This document shows, one piece after another, positions 25,792 to 35,247 of a stretch of 64,000 bases of DNA (position 1 is the stretch's first letter; each line of letters opens with the position of its first letter). Both the position numbers and the translations under genes were made by a program. A model generated the notes under the pieces. The model saw only the letters and a program-made list of their open reading frames with translations, had not been told where the DNA came from and did no database searches. This stretch comes from Candidatus Scatomonas pullistercoris (lineage in GTDB: Bacteria; Bacillota; Clostridia; Lachnospirales; Lachnospiraceae). The stretch spans positions 1 through 64,000 of the forward strand of contig DVOO01000030.1 of assembly GCA_018713515.1 (NCBI GenBank), read 5' to 3'.

Positions 25792-26457
25792 ATGTCGAAA
25801 GAAAGAAGAAAAGCAGAAGAAGAGATGCGGGCCCGCGCCAGGAGAAAGAAGAGAATCCTTCTTGGCGTGGTGCTGGCGGCCTGTGTCTGTGTGGTCTGCG
25901 CCATTGTGCTGGTGCGGATGAACCGTCAGGGGGAGAGCAGTTCCGCATCTGCCTATACCGCGGATATTGTGGTAAAGGATTACGGAACCATTACGGTGGA
26001 GCTGGACGCGGAGGCGGCGCCCAAAACGGTGGAAAATTTCGTTTCTCTGGCGGAGAGCGGATTTTATGACGGACTTACGTTCCACCGAATCATGGACGGC
26101 TTTATGATCCAGGGGGGAGATCCTAACGGAGACGGAACGGGAGGTTCCGGGGAGACGATCACCGGAGAATTCAGCGCCAACGGATACGATAACCCTCTGT
26201 CCCACACCCGGGGAACCATTTCCATGGCCCGGTCCAGCGACTATGACAGCGCCAGTTCCCAGTTTTTTATCATGCAGGAAGATACCACGTCCCTGGACGG
26301 CCAGTACGCGGCTTTCGGTCATGTAACCTCCGGCATGGAGGTGGTGGATGCCATCTGTGAGGACGCCCAGCCTACGGATGATAACGGAACCATTCCGGCG
26401 GATCAGCAGCCGGTGATTGAGACCATTACCGTGCACAGCGGGGAAGAAAATAATTAA
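25792..26457 (+). CDS. membrane-anchored peptidyl-prolyl isomerase (cyclophilin type)
   Basis: 221 residues: basic N-terminus, membrane anchor at about residues 20-40, then a cyclophilin domain with V-E-N-F-V-S-L, F-H-R-I-M-D-G-F-M-I-Q-G-G-D-P, S-Q-F-F-I-M and F-G-H-V motifs. The active-site Arg (F-H-R-I) and the Gln/Gly cluster are intact. It would help fold exported proteins at the outer face of the membrane. It starts 3 bases after cvfB. Confidence 0.93.
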   Translation: MSKERRKAEEEMRARARRKKRILLGVVLAACVCVVCAIVLVRMNRQGESSSASAYTADIVVKDYGTITVELDAEAAPKTVENFVSLAESGFYDGLTFHRIMDGFMIQGGDPNGDGTGGSGETITGEFSANGYDNPLSHTRGTISMARSSDYDSASSQFFIMQEDTTSLDGQYAAFGHVTSGMEVVDAICEDAQPTDDNGTIPADQQPVIETITVHSGEENN

Positions 26458-26464
26458 GAAGCAG

Positions 26465-26492
26465 ATGCCGCCGGCAGAAATGCCGGTGGCAT
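26465..26492 (+). terminator. hairpin after the cyclophilin gene
   Basis: ATGCCGCCGGCA pairs with TGCCGGTGGCAT (one G-T pair) around GAAA. The tail TTCTCTTC is modest, so termination may be partial before dnaE. Confidence 0.6.
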
Positions 26493-26552
26493 TTCTCTTC
26501 CGGAAGTGCTATACTGTTTCCGTAACCGGAAATTACCAGTAAAGGAAGAAAT

Positions 26553-29500
26553 ATGAGTTTTACACATCTGCATGTTCACACGGAGTACAGTCTGCTGGAC
26601 GGCTCCAATAAGATAAAAGAATACGTTGCCCGGGTAAAGGAACTGGGAATGAACAGTGCGGCCATTACGGATCACGGGGTGATGTATGGCTGCATTGATT
26701 TTTATAAGGCGGCCAGGGAGGCAGGGATCAATCCGATCCTGGGCTGCGAGGTCTATGTGGCCCCCGGTTCCAGGTTTGACCGTGAGACGGGGCGGGACGA
26801 TGACCGGTATTACCATCTGGTGCTGCTGGCGGAGAATAACCAGGGATATGCCAATCTGATGAAGATCGTCTCCCGGGGGTTTGTGGAAGGCTTCTACTAT
26901 AAGCCCAGAGTGGATCTGGATCTGCTGCGGGAATACCATGAGGGTCTCATCGCTCTCTCCGCCTGTCTGGCCGGGGAGGTGCAGCGGTATCTGGTGCGGA
27001 ATCTGTACCAGGAGGCGGAGAAGGCGGCTCTTTGCTATGAAGAGATTTTCGGGAAGGGAAATTTCTTCCTGGAGCTGCAGGATCACGGGATCCCGGAACA
27101 GCGCCTGGTGAATCCCCAGCTTCTGCGCATGAGCCAGGAGACGGGCATCGGACTGGTGGCCACCAATGATGTCCATTATACCTACGCGGAGGACGCGGCT
27201 CCCCACGACATTCTGCTCTGCCTGCAGACCGGAAAGAAGCTGGCGGATGAGGACCGTATGCGCTATGAGGGAGGCCAGTATTATGTGAAATCGGAGCAGG
27301 AGATGGAAGAACTCTTTCCCTACACGCCGGAGGCCCTGGAAAATACCCAGAAGATCGCGGACCGCTGCCATGTGGAAATCGAGTTCGGCGTCACCAAGCT
27401 GCCGAAGTACGATGTGCCGGAAGGCTATACCTCCTGGGAATATCTGAACAAGCTGTGCCATGAAGGGCTGGAGCGCCTGTACCAGCCGGTCACGAAGGAG
27501 CTGTCGGAGCGGCTGGAATACGAGCTGAATACGATCAGGACCATGGGATACGTGGATTATTTCCTGATCGTGTGGGATTTTATCAAATATGCCAGAGATA
27601 ACGATATTATCGTGGGGCCGGGAAGGGGAAGCGCCGCCGGGAGCCTGGTATCCTACACTTTGGGCATTACCCAGCTGGATCCCATGCGGTACAATCTGCT
27701 TTTTGAGCGGTTCCTGAATCCGGAGCGGGTCTCCATGCCGGATATTGACGTGGATTTCTGCTTTGAGCGCCGCCAGGAGGTCATTGACTACGTAGTGCGG
27801 AAATATGGAAAGGACCGGGTGGTGCAGATCGTTACCTTCGGTACGCTGGCGGCCCGGGGCGTGATCCGGGATGTGGGCCGTGTCCTTGATATGCCCTATG
27901 CCCAGGTGGACTCCATCGCCAAGATGGTGCCCAATGAGCTGAATATTACCATCGACAAGGCGCTCACCATGAGCACGGAGCTTCGAAAGCTGTATGAGGA
28001 GGATCCGCAGGTGCAGCATCTCATCGACATGGCCAAGCGTCTGGAGGGACTGCCGCGCCATACCTCCATGCATGCGGCCGGGGTGGTGATTTCTCAGAAA
28101 GCGGTGGATGAGTATGTACCGCTGTCGCGGGCGGCGGACGGAACCATCACCACCCAGTTCACCATGACGACCCTGGAGGAGCTGGGGCTTCTGAAGATGG
28201 ATTTTCTGGGCCTCCGGACCCTGACGGTGATCCAGAATGCCCAGAAGCTGGCGGAGAAAAGCGCCGGGCATTCCATCGACATGATGAACATCGATTACAA
28301 CGATCCGCAGGTTCTGCAGATGATCGGATCCGGAAAATGCGAAGGTGTCTTTCAGCTGGAGTCCGCAGGGATGAAGAGCTTTATGAAGGAGCTGAAGCCC
28401 CGGAGCCTGGAGGACATCATCGCCGGTATTTCTCTGTACCGTCCGGGCCCCATGGATTTTATTCCCCAGTATATCCGGGGAAAGAATCATCCGGAGACGA
28501 TCCACTACGACTGTCCCCAGCTGAAGCCTATTCTGGAGCCCACCTACGGCTGTATTGTCTACCAGGAGCAGGTGATGCAGATTGTCCGGGATCTGGCGGG
28601 CTACACCCTGGGACGGAGTGACCTGGTGCGCCGGGCCATGTCCAAGAAAAAGGCTTCCGTTATGGAGAAGGAGAGGCAGAATTTTGTCTACGGGAATCCG
28701 GAGGAGGGCGTACCCGGCTGTGTCAGCCGCGGGATTGATGAGAAGACAGCCAACAGGATTTATGATGAGATGACCGATTTCGCCAAATACGCTTTCAACA
28801 AGTCCCATGCGGCGGCCTACGCCATCGTTTCTTATCAGACGGCCTGGCTGAAATATTATTATCCGGTGGAATTCATGGCGGCTCTGATGACCTCCTGTGT
28901 GGAGAATCCGGGAAAGGTTTCCGAGTATATCATGAACTGCCGGCAGATGGGCATCGGAATTCTGCCGCCGGACATTAATCGCAGCGAGGGAGTTTTTACC
29001 GTGGAGGGCGGGAGTATCCGCTATGCTCTCTCGGCTATTAAGGGGATTGGCCGTCCGGTTATAGAGGCCATTGCCGCCGAGCGGGAGAAGGAAGGTTCCT
29101 TCGTCAGTCTGCGGGATTTTTGCCGGCGGCTCTCCGGTAAGGAAGTAAACAGGCGGACCCTGGAGAATTTTATCAAATCCGGTGCCTTTGACGGGCTGGG
29201 CGGGACCAGAAAGCAGTTTATGCAGGTGTATGAGCAGGTTCTGGATCAGGTGAACCAGGACAAGAAGAATTCACTCACCGGCCAGATGAGTCTTTTTGAT
29301 CTGATGACAGGCCAGGAGAAAGAGGAATTCGAGCTGCGTCTGCCGGATGTGGGAGAATTTGAAAAGGAAGAGAAGCTGGCCTTTGAAAAAGAAGTGCTGG
29401 GCGTCTATATCAGCGGCCATCCCCTGGAAGAGTATGAAGAGCGGTGGAAAAAGAGCGTGTCGGCCGTCACCACGGATTTTCAGCCCGATGAGGACAGCGG

Positions 29501-30035
29501 CCTGCCGAAAGTCCGGGACGGGGCCAAGGAGATCGTGGGCGGCATGATCACGGATAAAATTATTAAATATACGAAAAATAATAAAACGATGGCATTTCTG
29601 ACCCTGGAGGATCTTCTGGGAACCGTGGAAGTGATTGTCTTTCCCAGAGACTATGAAAAAAACGCGGCGCTTCTGCAGGTGGATGACAAAGTTTTTATCC
29701 AGGGCAGGGTTTCCGCGGAGGAAGAAAAGCCCAGCAAGCTGATCCTGGAGAAAATCTATCCTTTTATGGAGACGCGAAGAGAGCTCTGGATCCAGTTCCC
29801 GGACCGGAAAACCTATGAACAGGAGGTGGCCGGTCTGTACGAAATGCTGAAGGAATCCGACGGGAAGGATACCGTGGTACTGTATATCCGCGCGGAGAAG
29901 GCCATGAAACGGCTGCCCGCCAGCCGGAGCGTGGAGGCGGAAAGCGGGCTGATCGGGGAACTTTCCCGCCGGTTTGGGCCGGAGAATGTGAAAGTTGTGG
30001 AAAAGGGCATTGAAAAAACGGGAGAAATGCATTAA
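26553..30035 (+). CDS. dnaE: DNA polymerase III subunit alpha
   Basis: 1160-residue replicative-type polymerase of the DnaE class. N-terminal PHP domain (H-L-H-V-H-T-E-Y-S-L-L-D-G) comes first, the catalytic palm around G-P-G-R-G-S-A-A-G-S and P-D-I-D-V-D-F near residue 397, then the finger region, helix-hairpin-helix and a C-terminal OB domain (V-G-G-M-I-T-D-K-I-I-K-Y-T). No exonuclease insert is present, so it is not PolC. A TATACT box at 26510-26515 may serve its own promoter. Clostridia usually have PolC too and use DnaE together with it. Confidence 0.97.
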   Translation: MSFTHLHVHTEYSLLDGSNKIKEYVARVKELGMNSAAITDHGVMYGCIDFYKAAREAGINPILGCEVYVAPGSRFDRETGRDDDRYYHLVLLAENNQGYANLMKIVSRGFVEGFYYKPRVDLDLLREYHEGLIALSACLAGEVQRYLVRNLYQEAEKAALCYEEIFGKGNFFLELQDHGIPEQRLVNPQLLRMSQETGIGLVATNDVHYTYAEDAAPHDILLCLQTGKKLADEDRMRYEGGQYYVKSEQEMEELFPYTPEALENTQKIADRCHVEIEFGVTKLPKYDVPEGYTSWEYLNKLCHEGLERLYQPVTKELSERLEYELNTIRTMGYVDYFLIVWDFIKYARDNDIIVGPGRGSAAGSLVSYTLGITQLDPMRYNLLFERFLNPERVSMPDIDVDFCFERRQEVIDYVVRKYGKDRVVQIVTFGTLAARGVIRDVGRVLDMPYAQVDSIAKMVPNELNITIDKALTMSTELRKLYEEDPQVQHLIDMAKRLEGLPRHTSMHAAGVVISQKAVDEYVPLSRAADGTITTQFTMTTLEELGLLKMDFLGLRTLTVIQNAQKLAEKSAGHSIDMMNIDYNDPQVLQMIGSGKCEGVFQLESAGMKSFMKELKPRSLEDIIAGISLYRPGPMDFIPQYIRGKNHPETIHYDCPQLKPILEPTYGCIVYQEQVMQIVRDLAGYTLGRSDLVRRAMSKKKASVMEKERQNFVYGNPEEGVPGCVSRGIDEKTANRIYDEMTDFAKYAFNKSHAAAYAIVSYQTAWLKYYYPVEFMAALMTSCVENPGKVSEYIMNCRQMGIGILPPDINRSEGVFTVEGGSIRYALSAIKGIGRPVIEAIAAEREKEGSFVSLRDFCRRLSGKEVNRRTLENFIKSGAFDGLGGTRKQFMQVYEQVLDQVNQDKKNSLTGQMSLFDLMTGQEKEEFELRLPDVGEFEKEEKLAFEKEVLGVYISGHPLEEYEERWKKSVSAVTTDFQPDEDSGLPKVRDGAKEIVGGMITDKIIKYTKNNKTMAFLTLEDLLGTVEVIVFPRDYEKNAALLQVDDKVFIQGRVSAEEEKPSKLILEKIYPFMETRRELWIQFPDRKTYEQEVAGLYEMLKESDGKDTVVLYIRAEKAMKRLPASRSVEAESGLIGELSRRFGPENVKVVEKGIEKTGEMH

Positions 30036-30090
30036 AATAGGGCTGATAATGCCTTTTACAAGCAGGTAACATTGGTATGGAGGAGTTGGA

Positions 30091-31083
30091 ATGGCTATGG
30101 AGAGCAAGATAAAGACGATCGGAGTCCTGACAAGCGGTGGAGACGCTCCCGGCATGAACGCGGCAATCCGCGCGGCAGTGCGCCGCGGACTCAGCAGAGG
30201 AATTAAGATGAAGGGAATCCTCAAGGGCTATGACGGTCTGATGAACGAGGAGATCATTGATATGTCCGCCAAAGATGTGTCAGATACCATTGAGCGGGGC
30301 GGAACGATTCTTTATACAGCCCGCTGCGCGGAGATGCGCACGGAGGAAGGACAGAGACACGCGGCGGAGACCTGCCGGAAGCACGGCATTGACGGCCTGG
30401 TTGTCATCGGCGGCGACGGATCCTTTGCAGGCGCTCAGAAGCTGGCGAATCTGGGAATCAATACCATCGGCGTGCCGGGCACCATTGATCTGGATATTGC
30501 CTGCACAGAATATACGATAGGTTTCGATACGGCTGTCAACACGGCCATGGAGGCCATTGATAAGGTGCGGGATACCTCTACGTCCCACGAGCGCTGCAGT
30601 ATTATCGAGGTAATGGGAAGAAACGCGGGCTATATTGCTCTGTGGTGCGGAATCGCCAACGGCGCGGAGGATATTCTGCTGCCGGAGAAATATGATTACG
30701 ATGAGCAGAAGATCATCAACAATATCATTGAGAACCGCAAGAGAGGAAAGAAACACCATATCATCATCAATGCGGAGGGTATCGGTCATTCCGAGGCCAT
30801 GGCGAAGCGGATCGAGGCGGCCACTGGCATTGAAACCAGGGCTACGATCCTGGGCCACATGCAGAGAGGCGGGAGCCCCTCCTGCAAGGACCGTGTGTAT
30901 GCGTCTATTATGGGAGCCTATGCGGTGGATCTTCTGATCGCCGGTAAGACCAAGAGAGTGGTGGGATATAAGAACGGCGAGTATGTGGATTTTGACATCA
31001 ATGAAGCGCTGGCCATGCAGAAGACGATCCCGGAATATCAGTATGAGATTGCGAAAGCGCTCTCCTATAATTATTCAAAATAA
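30091..31083 (+). CDS. pfkA: ATP-dependent 6-phosphofructokinase
   Basis: 330-residue glycolytic enzyme that makes fructose 1,6-bisphosphate. Motifs: T-S-G-G-D-A-P-G-M-N-A-A-I-R-A, G-G-D-G-S-F-A-G-A, P-G-T-I-D-L-D-I and V-M-G-R-N-A-G-Y-I-A. The third has Leu where E. coli has Asn (T-I-D-N-D); this form is common in clostridia and the catalytic Asp is kept. It lies 55 bases after dnaE, as in many Lachnospiraceae, and is closed by a terminator. Confidence 0.96.
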   Translation: MAMESKIKTIGVLTSGGDAPGMNAAIRAAVRRGLSRGIKMKGILKGYDGLMNEEIIDMSAKDVSDTIERGGTILYTARCAEMRTEEGQRHAAETCRKHGIDGLVVIGGDGSFAGAQKLANLGINTIGVPGTIDLDIACTEYTIGFDTAVNTAMEAIDKVRDTSTSHERCSIIEVMGRNAGYIALWCGIANGAEDILLPEKYDYDEQKIINNIIENRKRGKKHHIIINAEGIGHSEAMAKRIEAATGIETRATILGHMQRGGSPSCKDRVYASIMGAYAVDLLIAGKTKRVVGYKNGEYVDFDINEALAMQKTIPEYQYEIAKALSYNYSK

Positions 31084-31172
31084 AGGATGCGTGGGACGAA
31101 AGTCCCCGCCCAGGATGCCGGCGGATGGTTCCGTGCCGCGCACTCCCACAATCCCCATCAATAAACAGTATC
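31084..31172 (+). other. structured 3' region after pfkA
   Basis: Contains GGGAC-GAAA-GTCCC (a GNRA-capped hairpin), a CGGC/GCCG helix and an outer GTGGGA/TCCCAC pairing, followed at once by a terminator. No open frame. It may be a processed 3' UTR or just a stable mRNA end. Confidence 0.4.
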
Positions 31173-31208
31173 CGGCCGCCTGAGAAGAGTGTTCCAGGCG
31201 GCCGTTTT
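31173..31208 (+). terminator. terminator of pfkA
   Basis: CGGCCGCCTG pairs with CAGGCGGCCG and runs into TTTTGC. Confidence 0.75.
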
Positions 31209-31297
31209 GCGCGGTACGCCCGGCGGCAGCTGCCTGCGGTATCGCGGCGGACAGGGAAAGACGCTTTCCCGTCCGGTTCTGAAAAAGGAGGAGTACG

Positions 31298-32077
31298 ATG
31301 ATCACAAGCAGCAGCAACAGTCAGATCAAACGGATCACGCAGTTGAACGCAAAAGGAAAACTGCGCAGGGAAGAGGGCGTTTTTGTGGCGGAGGGCCTCA
31401 AGCTTTTTATGGAAACCCCGGAAGAGCTGCGGGAGAAAGTTTTCGTATCGGAGACCTTTGAGAGGGCGCATAAGGAACTGCTTCGGGGGGTATCCTTGGA
31501 AGTAGTAGAGGACAGCCTGTTTGTCCGCATGTGCGATACGAAAACGCCCCAGGGGATTCTGAGCGTGGTCCGGATGCCCTCCTACACCTGGGAACAGGTG
31601 ACCGGTGGAGCGGCTCCTCTGCTGCTGGTGCTGGAGGATCTGCAGGATCCCGGGAACCTTGGCACCATTCTCAGGACAGCGGAGGGTGCCGGCGTTACGG
31701 GGGTAATTCTCAGCAGAGGCTGTGTGGATCTGTTTCATCCGAAGACGATCCGCTCCACCATGGGATCTGTCTACCGGGTGCCCTATTACTGTGCGGAAGA
31801 TCTGCCGGAGGCGGTAAAACAGCTGAAGAGACAGGGGGTCCGCATCTACGCGGCGCATCTGGAAGGAAAAAATTCTTATGCCGGAGAAGACTACCGGGGA
31901 GCCTGCGCGTTCCTCATAGGGAACGAGGGGAACGGGCTTGGCCGGAGGATTTCGGAGGAAGCGGACTGTCTGATCCGGATCCCCATGGAGGGAAAGGTAG
32001 AATCCCTGAACGCGGCGGTGGCGGCGGCGGTTCTTATGTACGGGGCACATGCCTGCCGTCATGCGGGCCGTACATAA
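31298..32077 (+). CDS. TrmH/SpoU-family RNA 2'-O-methyltransferase
   Basis: 259 residues with an N-terminal substrate-binding domain (F-V-A-E-G-L-K-L-F) and a SPOUT knot. The three family motifs are L-Q-D-P-G-N-L-G-T-I-L-R-T-A-E (motif 1), I-G-N-E-G-N-G-L (motif 2) and I-P-M-E-G-K-V-E-S-L-N-A-A-V-A (motif 3). It probably modifies 23S rRNA; the exact site cannot be told. GGAG ribosome site; the gene stands alone. Confidence 0.93.
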   Translation: MITSSSNSQIKRITQLNAKGKLRREEGVFVAEGLKLFMETPEELREKVFVSETFERAHKELLRGVSLEVVEDSLFVRMCDTKTPQGILSVVRMPSYTWEQVTGGAAPLLLVLEDLQDPGNLGTILRTAEGAGVTGVILSRGCVDLFHPKTIRSTMGSVYRVPYYCAEDLPEAVKQLKRQGVRIYAAHLEGKNSYAGEDYRGACAFLIGNEGNGLGRRISEEADCLIRIPMEGKVESLNAAVAAAVLMYGAHACRHAGRT

Positions 32078-32200
32078 GAAGGGTTTTGCAATTAAATTGT
32101 TAGAAAATTGTTAGAATCTCAGGGGCAGTTTTGCTTGACTTTTCTATATGGATGCGTAAAAATAGAATGAATTAATTATATACTTTTGGAGGAAAGAAAA

Positions 32201-33643
32201 GTGAGTACGAAAAGCCCTATGTCCCGCAGAGAACTGCGGCGGCGTAAAAGGAGAAACGCTCTGATTTTTAAAACCGTTCTTCTGGTGCTGCTGATCGTGG
32301 TGCTGGCTGTGCTGATCTGGTTTGTGGCCGGAAGGCCTGGAGGGAGAGGAGAAAATGGACCTGTATCTTCCGGTTCTCCGGTAACGGCGTCTTCCGGTGA
32401 AAACCAGGCAAGCGAGCGGGATTCGAAAATAGAGACGGCCAAGAATATGGCGGTGCAGTACGATTACCAGGGAGCGATTGATCTTCTGAAGACCATCGAG
32501 GGCGCGGATCAGGACGCGGAGATTATTACGCTGATCGCGGATTATGAGTCACAGATCAGCAATCTTGTGGCTACTTCGCCCCAGCAGGTAACCCACGTGT
32601 TCTTCCATTCCCTGGTCGTGGATCCGGATCGGGGCTTTGGCCATCCGGAGGAGAAGGCCACAGCCGGTTTCTGTCAGTGGATGACCACGGTGGATGAGTT
32701 CAACGCCATGATGGAGCAGATGTACGAGAGGGGTTATGTGCTGGTGGATCTCCACGATCTGGTGGAGGAGACCACGGATGCGGACGGCACTGTCCACATG
32801 CAGCCGAAGGATGTGCTGCTGCCGGAGGGGAAGACGCCCTTCGTGCTTTCCCTGGATGACCTGAGCTACTATCACAGCTATGACGGCCGCGGCATTGCAT
32901 CCAAGATGGTTCTGGATGAGGAAGGCAAGCCCACCTGCGAGTATGTGACGCCGGAGGGAGAGACGGTGACGGGCTCCTATGACTGTGTGCCGCTGCTGGA
33001 TGATTTTATTGAGAAACATCCTGATTTTTCATACAAGGGAGCCAAGGGAACCATCGCCCTGACGGGATACAACGGTATTCTGGGATACCGCACCGACAGC
33101 GACTACAAAACGGGAGAAAACCTGACGGCGGACCAGCAGGCCTGGCTGGACGCGCACCCGGACTTTAACTGGGAACAGGAGTGCGCGGAAGCAAAGAAGG
33201 TGGCCGAAGCCATAAAGGCGGACGGATGGAAATTTGCCAGCCACACCTGGGGCCATATCCGGGTGGGCCAGGACTGCTCCCTGGAGCATCTCCAGACGGA
33301 TACGGAAAGGTGGCTGCAGGATGTGGCGCCTCTGATCGGAGGAACAGACACCATCATCTTTGCCCACGGGGAGGATCTGGCGGCCTGGAACGAGGACTAT
33401 GGCTCCTCGCCCAAGTTCCAGTATCTGAAGAGCAAGGGCTTTAACATTTACTGCAATGTAGATTCGTCCCAGTATTTTGTGCAGATTGAGGACGGCTTCC
33501 TGCGCATGGGCCGGCGGAATCTGGACGGCTACCGTCTCTGGGAAGCCGTGTACGGCGGCAACAACCGTCTGGAAGATCTTTTTGATGTGAATACGGTGAT
33601 GGATCCGAAGCGCCCCACGGACGCGTCTTTATACGCGCTGTAA
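32201..33643 (+). CDS. membrane-anchored polysaccharide deacetylase-like protein
   Basis: About 480 residues: a basic, Arg-rich cytoplasmic start, one membrane helix (about residues 24-44), a Gly/Ser linker, a small helical part and then a NodB-like barrel. L-S-L-D-D-L-S gives the metal-binding Asp pair and F-A-S-H-T-W-G-H gives the two His ligands. TTG 32186 is in frame, but GGAGG at 32188-32192 fits GTG 32201. Such enzymes remove acetyl groups from peptidoglycan or other glycans. Substrate unknown; the long insertion between the motifs sets it apart from short PgdA forms. Confidence 0.83.
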   Translation: MSTKSPMSRRELRRRKRRNALIFKTVLLVLLIVVLAVLIWFVAGRPGGRGENGPVSSGSPVTASSGENQASERDSKIETAKNMAVQYDYQGAIDLLKTIEGADQDAEIITLIADYESQISNLVATSPQQVTHVFFHSLVVDPDRGFGHPEEKATAGFCQWMTTVDEFNAMMEQMYERGYVLVDLHDLVEETTDADGTVHMQPKDVLLPEGKTPFVLSLDDLSYYHSYDGRGIASKMVLDEEGKPTCEYVTPEGETVTGSYDCVPLLDDFIEKHPDFSYKGAKGTIALTGYNGILGYRTDSDYKTGENLTADQQAWLDAHPDFNWEQECAEAKKVAEAIKADGWKFASHTWGHIRVGQDCSLEHLQTDTERWLQDVAPLIGGTDTIIFAHGEDLAAWNEDYGSSPKFQYLKSKGFNIYCNVDSSQYFVQIEDGFLRMGRRNLDGYRLWEAVYGGNNRLEDLFDVNTVMDPKRPTDASLYAL

Positions 33644-33679
33644 ACAGAAACCACGGCTTTCGCAGATAGGAGGAGACAT

Positions 33680-34663
33680 ATGCGGATAGGAATTTTAGGA
33701 GCAGGGGGAATTGCGGCAACCATGGCGGAGACGATCCGCCCCCTGGAGGGAGTGGAAAGCTACGCCGTTGCGGCCCGGGATCTGGAGCGAGCCAGAGCCT
33801 TCGCGGAAAAATGGGGTTTTGAGAGGGCCTACGGCTCCTACGAGGAGATGCTTGCTGACGATCAGGTGGATCTGGTTTACATTGCCGTTCCCCATTCCCA
33901 TCACCACCGCTGGACCATGGCGGCTCTGGAGGAAGGCAGGAACGTGCTCTGCGAAAAGGCCTTTGCCGCCAATACGGAGCAGGCCCGGGAGATGATCCGG
34001 CTGGCTGAGAGTAAAAAACTGCTGCTGACGGAGGCGATCTGGACGCGGTATATGCCTTCCCGTCAGATGATCCGGGAGATCATTGACAGCGGCGATATCG
34101 GGGAGGTCATGACCGTATCCTCCAATCTGGGATACAGGATCGATATGAATGAACGGATGGTGAAGCCGGAGCTGGCCGGGGGCTGTCTCCTGGATTTAAC
34201 CGTATATACGCTGAATTTTTCCAGCATGGTGCTGGGAAATGATATTAAGAGAATTGCGGCCTCCATGGTACCCACGGAAACGGGCGTGGACGGACAGGAT
34301 TCGGTCATGATCGAATACGCGGGCGGGCAGATGGCCAATATGTTTACCACCATGTATACGCTGACCGACCGCAGAGGCCTGATCTGCGGCCGTGAGGGCT
34401 TCATTACTGTGGAAAATATCAATAACCCGCAGAAAATCACAGTCTGGGAACCGGACCGGAATCATCCGGCAGTCCGAAAGGAGCTGGTTGTGCCGGAACA
34501 GATTACAGGGTATGAGTATGAAGTGCTGGCCTGCAAAAAAGCGCTGGAGGAGGGCAGGATCGAGTGTCCGGATATGCCTCACAGCGAGACACTGGAGATC
34601 ATGGGACAGATGGATCAGATCCGGGCTCAGTTTGGAATTGTATTTCCCTTTGAAAAGAACTGA
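33680..34663 (+). CDS. Gfo/Idh/MocA-family oxidoreductase
   Basis: 327-residue NAD(P)-dependent dehydrogenase. Rossmann motif G-I-L-G-A-G-G-I-A-A at residues 3-12, the family E-K-A-F-A segment (usual E-K-P) near residue 95, and a C-terminal alpha/beta domain. The E-K-A variant is typical of the trans-1,2-dihydrobenzene-1,2-diol/D-xylose dehydrogenase side of the family. It would oxidise or isomerise a sugar or related polyol. It has its own terminator and no pathway partners beside it. Confidence 0.9.
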   Translation: MRIGILGAGGIAATMAETIRPLEGVESYAVAARDLERARAFAEKWGFERAYGSYEEMLADDQVDLVYIAVPHSHHHRWTMAALEEGRNVLCEKAFAANTEQAREMIRLAESKKLLLTEAIWTRYMPSRQMIREIIDSGDIGEVMTVSSNLGYRIDMNERMVKPELAGGCLLDLTVYTLNFSSMVLGNDIKRIAASMVPTETGVDGQDSVMIEYAGGQMANMFTTMYTLTDRRGLICGREGFITVENINNPQKITVWEPDRNHPAVRKELVVPEQITGYEYEVLACKKALEEGRIECPDMPHSETLEIMGQMDQIRAQFGIVFPFEKN

Positions 34664-34682
34664 AAATAAAATATTGTCTAAA

Positions 34683-34712
34683 AAAGAGATGGCTGAAGGG
34701 CCATCTTTTTTT
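34683..34712 (+). terminator. terminator of the oxidoreductase gene
   Basis: AGATGGC pairs with GCCATCT around TGAAGG, flanked by an A-run and followed by TTTTTT; it can act in both directions. Confidence 0.85.
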
Positions 34713-34750
34713 GCGGCGGAAAAGGCGAAGATCCGCAGGAGAGGCGGTTT

Positions 34751-34778
34751 TTGACAGATACAAAATATTCAGTATTAT
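34751..34778 (+). promoter_or_regulatory. promoter candidate for V-ATPase operon 2
   Basis: TTGACA at 34751-34756 and TATTAT at 34773-34778 with a 16-base spacer. A second -10-like TATAAT is at 34852-34857 with only a weak upstream hexamer, so two starts are possible. The leader would be about 110 or 30 bases. Confidence 0.6.
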
Positions 34779-34824
34779 AAATAAAAATTTTTTTTGTATC
34801 AAAATTTAATTAATTATACAAAAA
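34757..34824. repeat. three GATACAAAA-type elements in the operon 2 promoter region
   Basis: GATACAAAA at 34757-34765, its inverse TTTTGTATC at 34792-34800, and ATACAAAAA at 34816-34824. The first begins right after TTGACA and the others lie between the two possible promoters, an arrangement typical of operator sites. Confidence 0.5.
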
Positions 34825-34894
34825 TATATTAAAAATATTGGGGAAATAGGGTATAATAATTAGAAATATTTGCCGGAAGAAAGAAGGTGATCGG

Positions 34895-35224
34895 ATGGCC
34901 GGAGAAATGCTGGAGACGGTCAGAAAGGCAGAAGAAGCGGCGGAACGTACGGTACAGACCGCCAGGGCAGAAGGGGAAAAGATCCTTGCAGAAGCCCGCG
35001 CGGATGCCTGCAGAAAAATAGAGGCGGCCCGGGCAGAAGCAGAACAGCGGATCCGGGAGCGGGAAGCGCAGGCAGAGGCAGAAGCAGAACAGAAGATCCG
35101 TGCGATGAACCGGAAGACGGAGAGAAGGCTGGAGGAGATCCGGGCCTATGCGGAGAAAAGGAAAGAAGAAGCGGCAGGCCTGATCCTGGAAGAGCTTTTT
35201 GGGACAGAGAAGGAAATTCCCTGA
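34895..35224 (+). CDS. ntpF: V/A-type ATPase peripheral stalk subunit H/G (operon 2)
   Basis: 109-residue charged coiled-coil protein, rich in A-E-A and E-R-R heptads, with no membrane segment. As the first gene before I, K and E it matches ntpF of Enterococcus hirae by position. It would form the right-handed stalk with subunit E. AAGAAGGTG precedes the ATG by 6 bases. The sequence has little direct likeness to the operon 1 copy apart from composition, as is normal for this subunit. Confidence 0.83.
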   Translation: MAGEMLETVRKAEEAAERTVQTARAEGEKILAEARADACRKIEAARAEAEQRIREREAQAEAEAEQKIRAMNRKTERRLEEIRAYAEKRKEEAAGLILEELFGTEKEIP

Positions 35225-35247
35225 AAGAGCGGGAGGGAGGTGAAGCT

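Noticed and set aside
26454-28808. Long minus-strand open frame opposite dnaE
   Set aside because: It is the antisense of a highly conserved coding gene in a GC-biased third-position context, with no ribosome site and no recognisable domains.
30479-30500. Asn-to-Leu change in the T-I-D-N-D motif of phosphofructokinase as an inactivating substitution
   Set aside because: The T-I-D-L-D form is common in clostridial PfkA and the catalytic Asp is kept.
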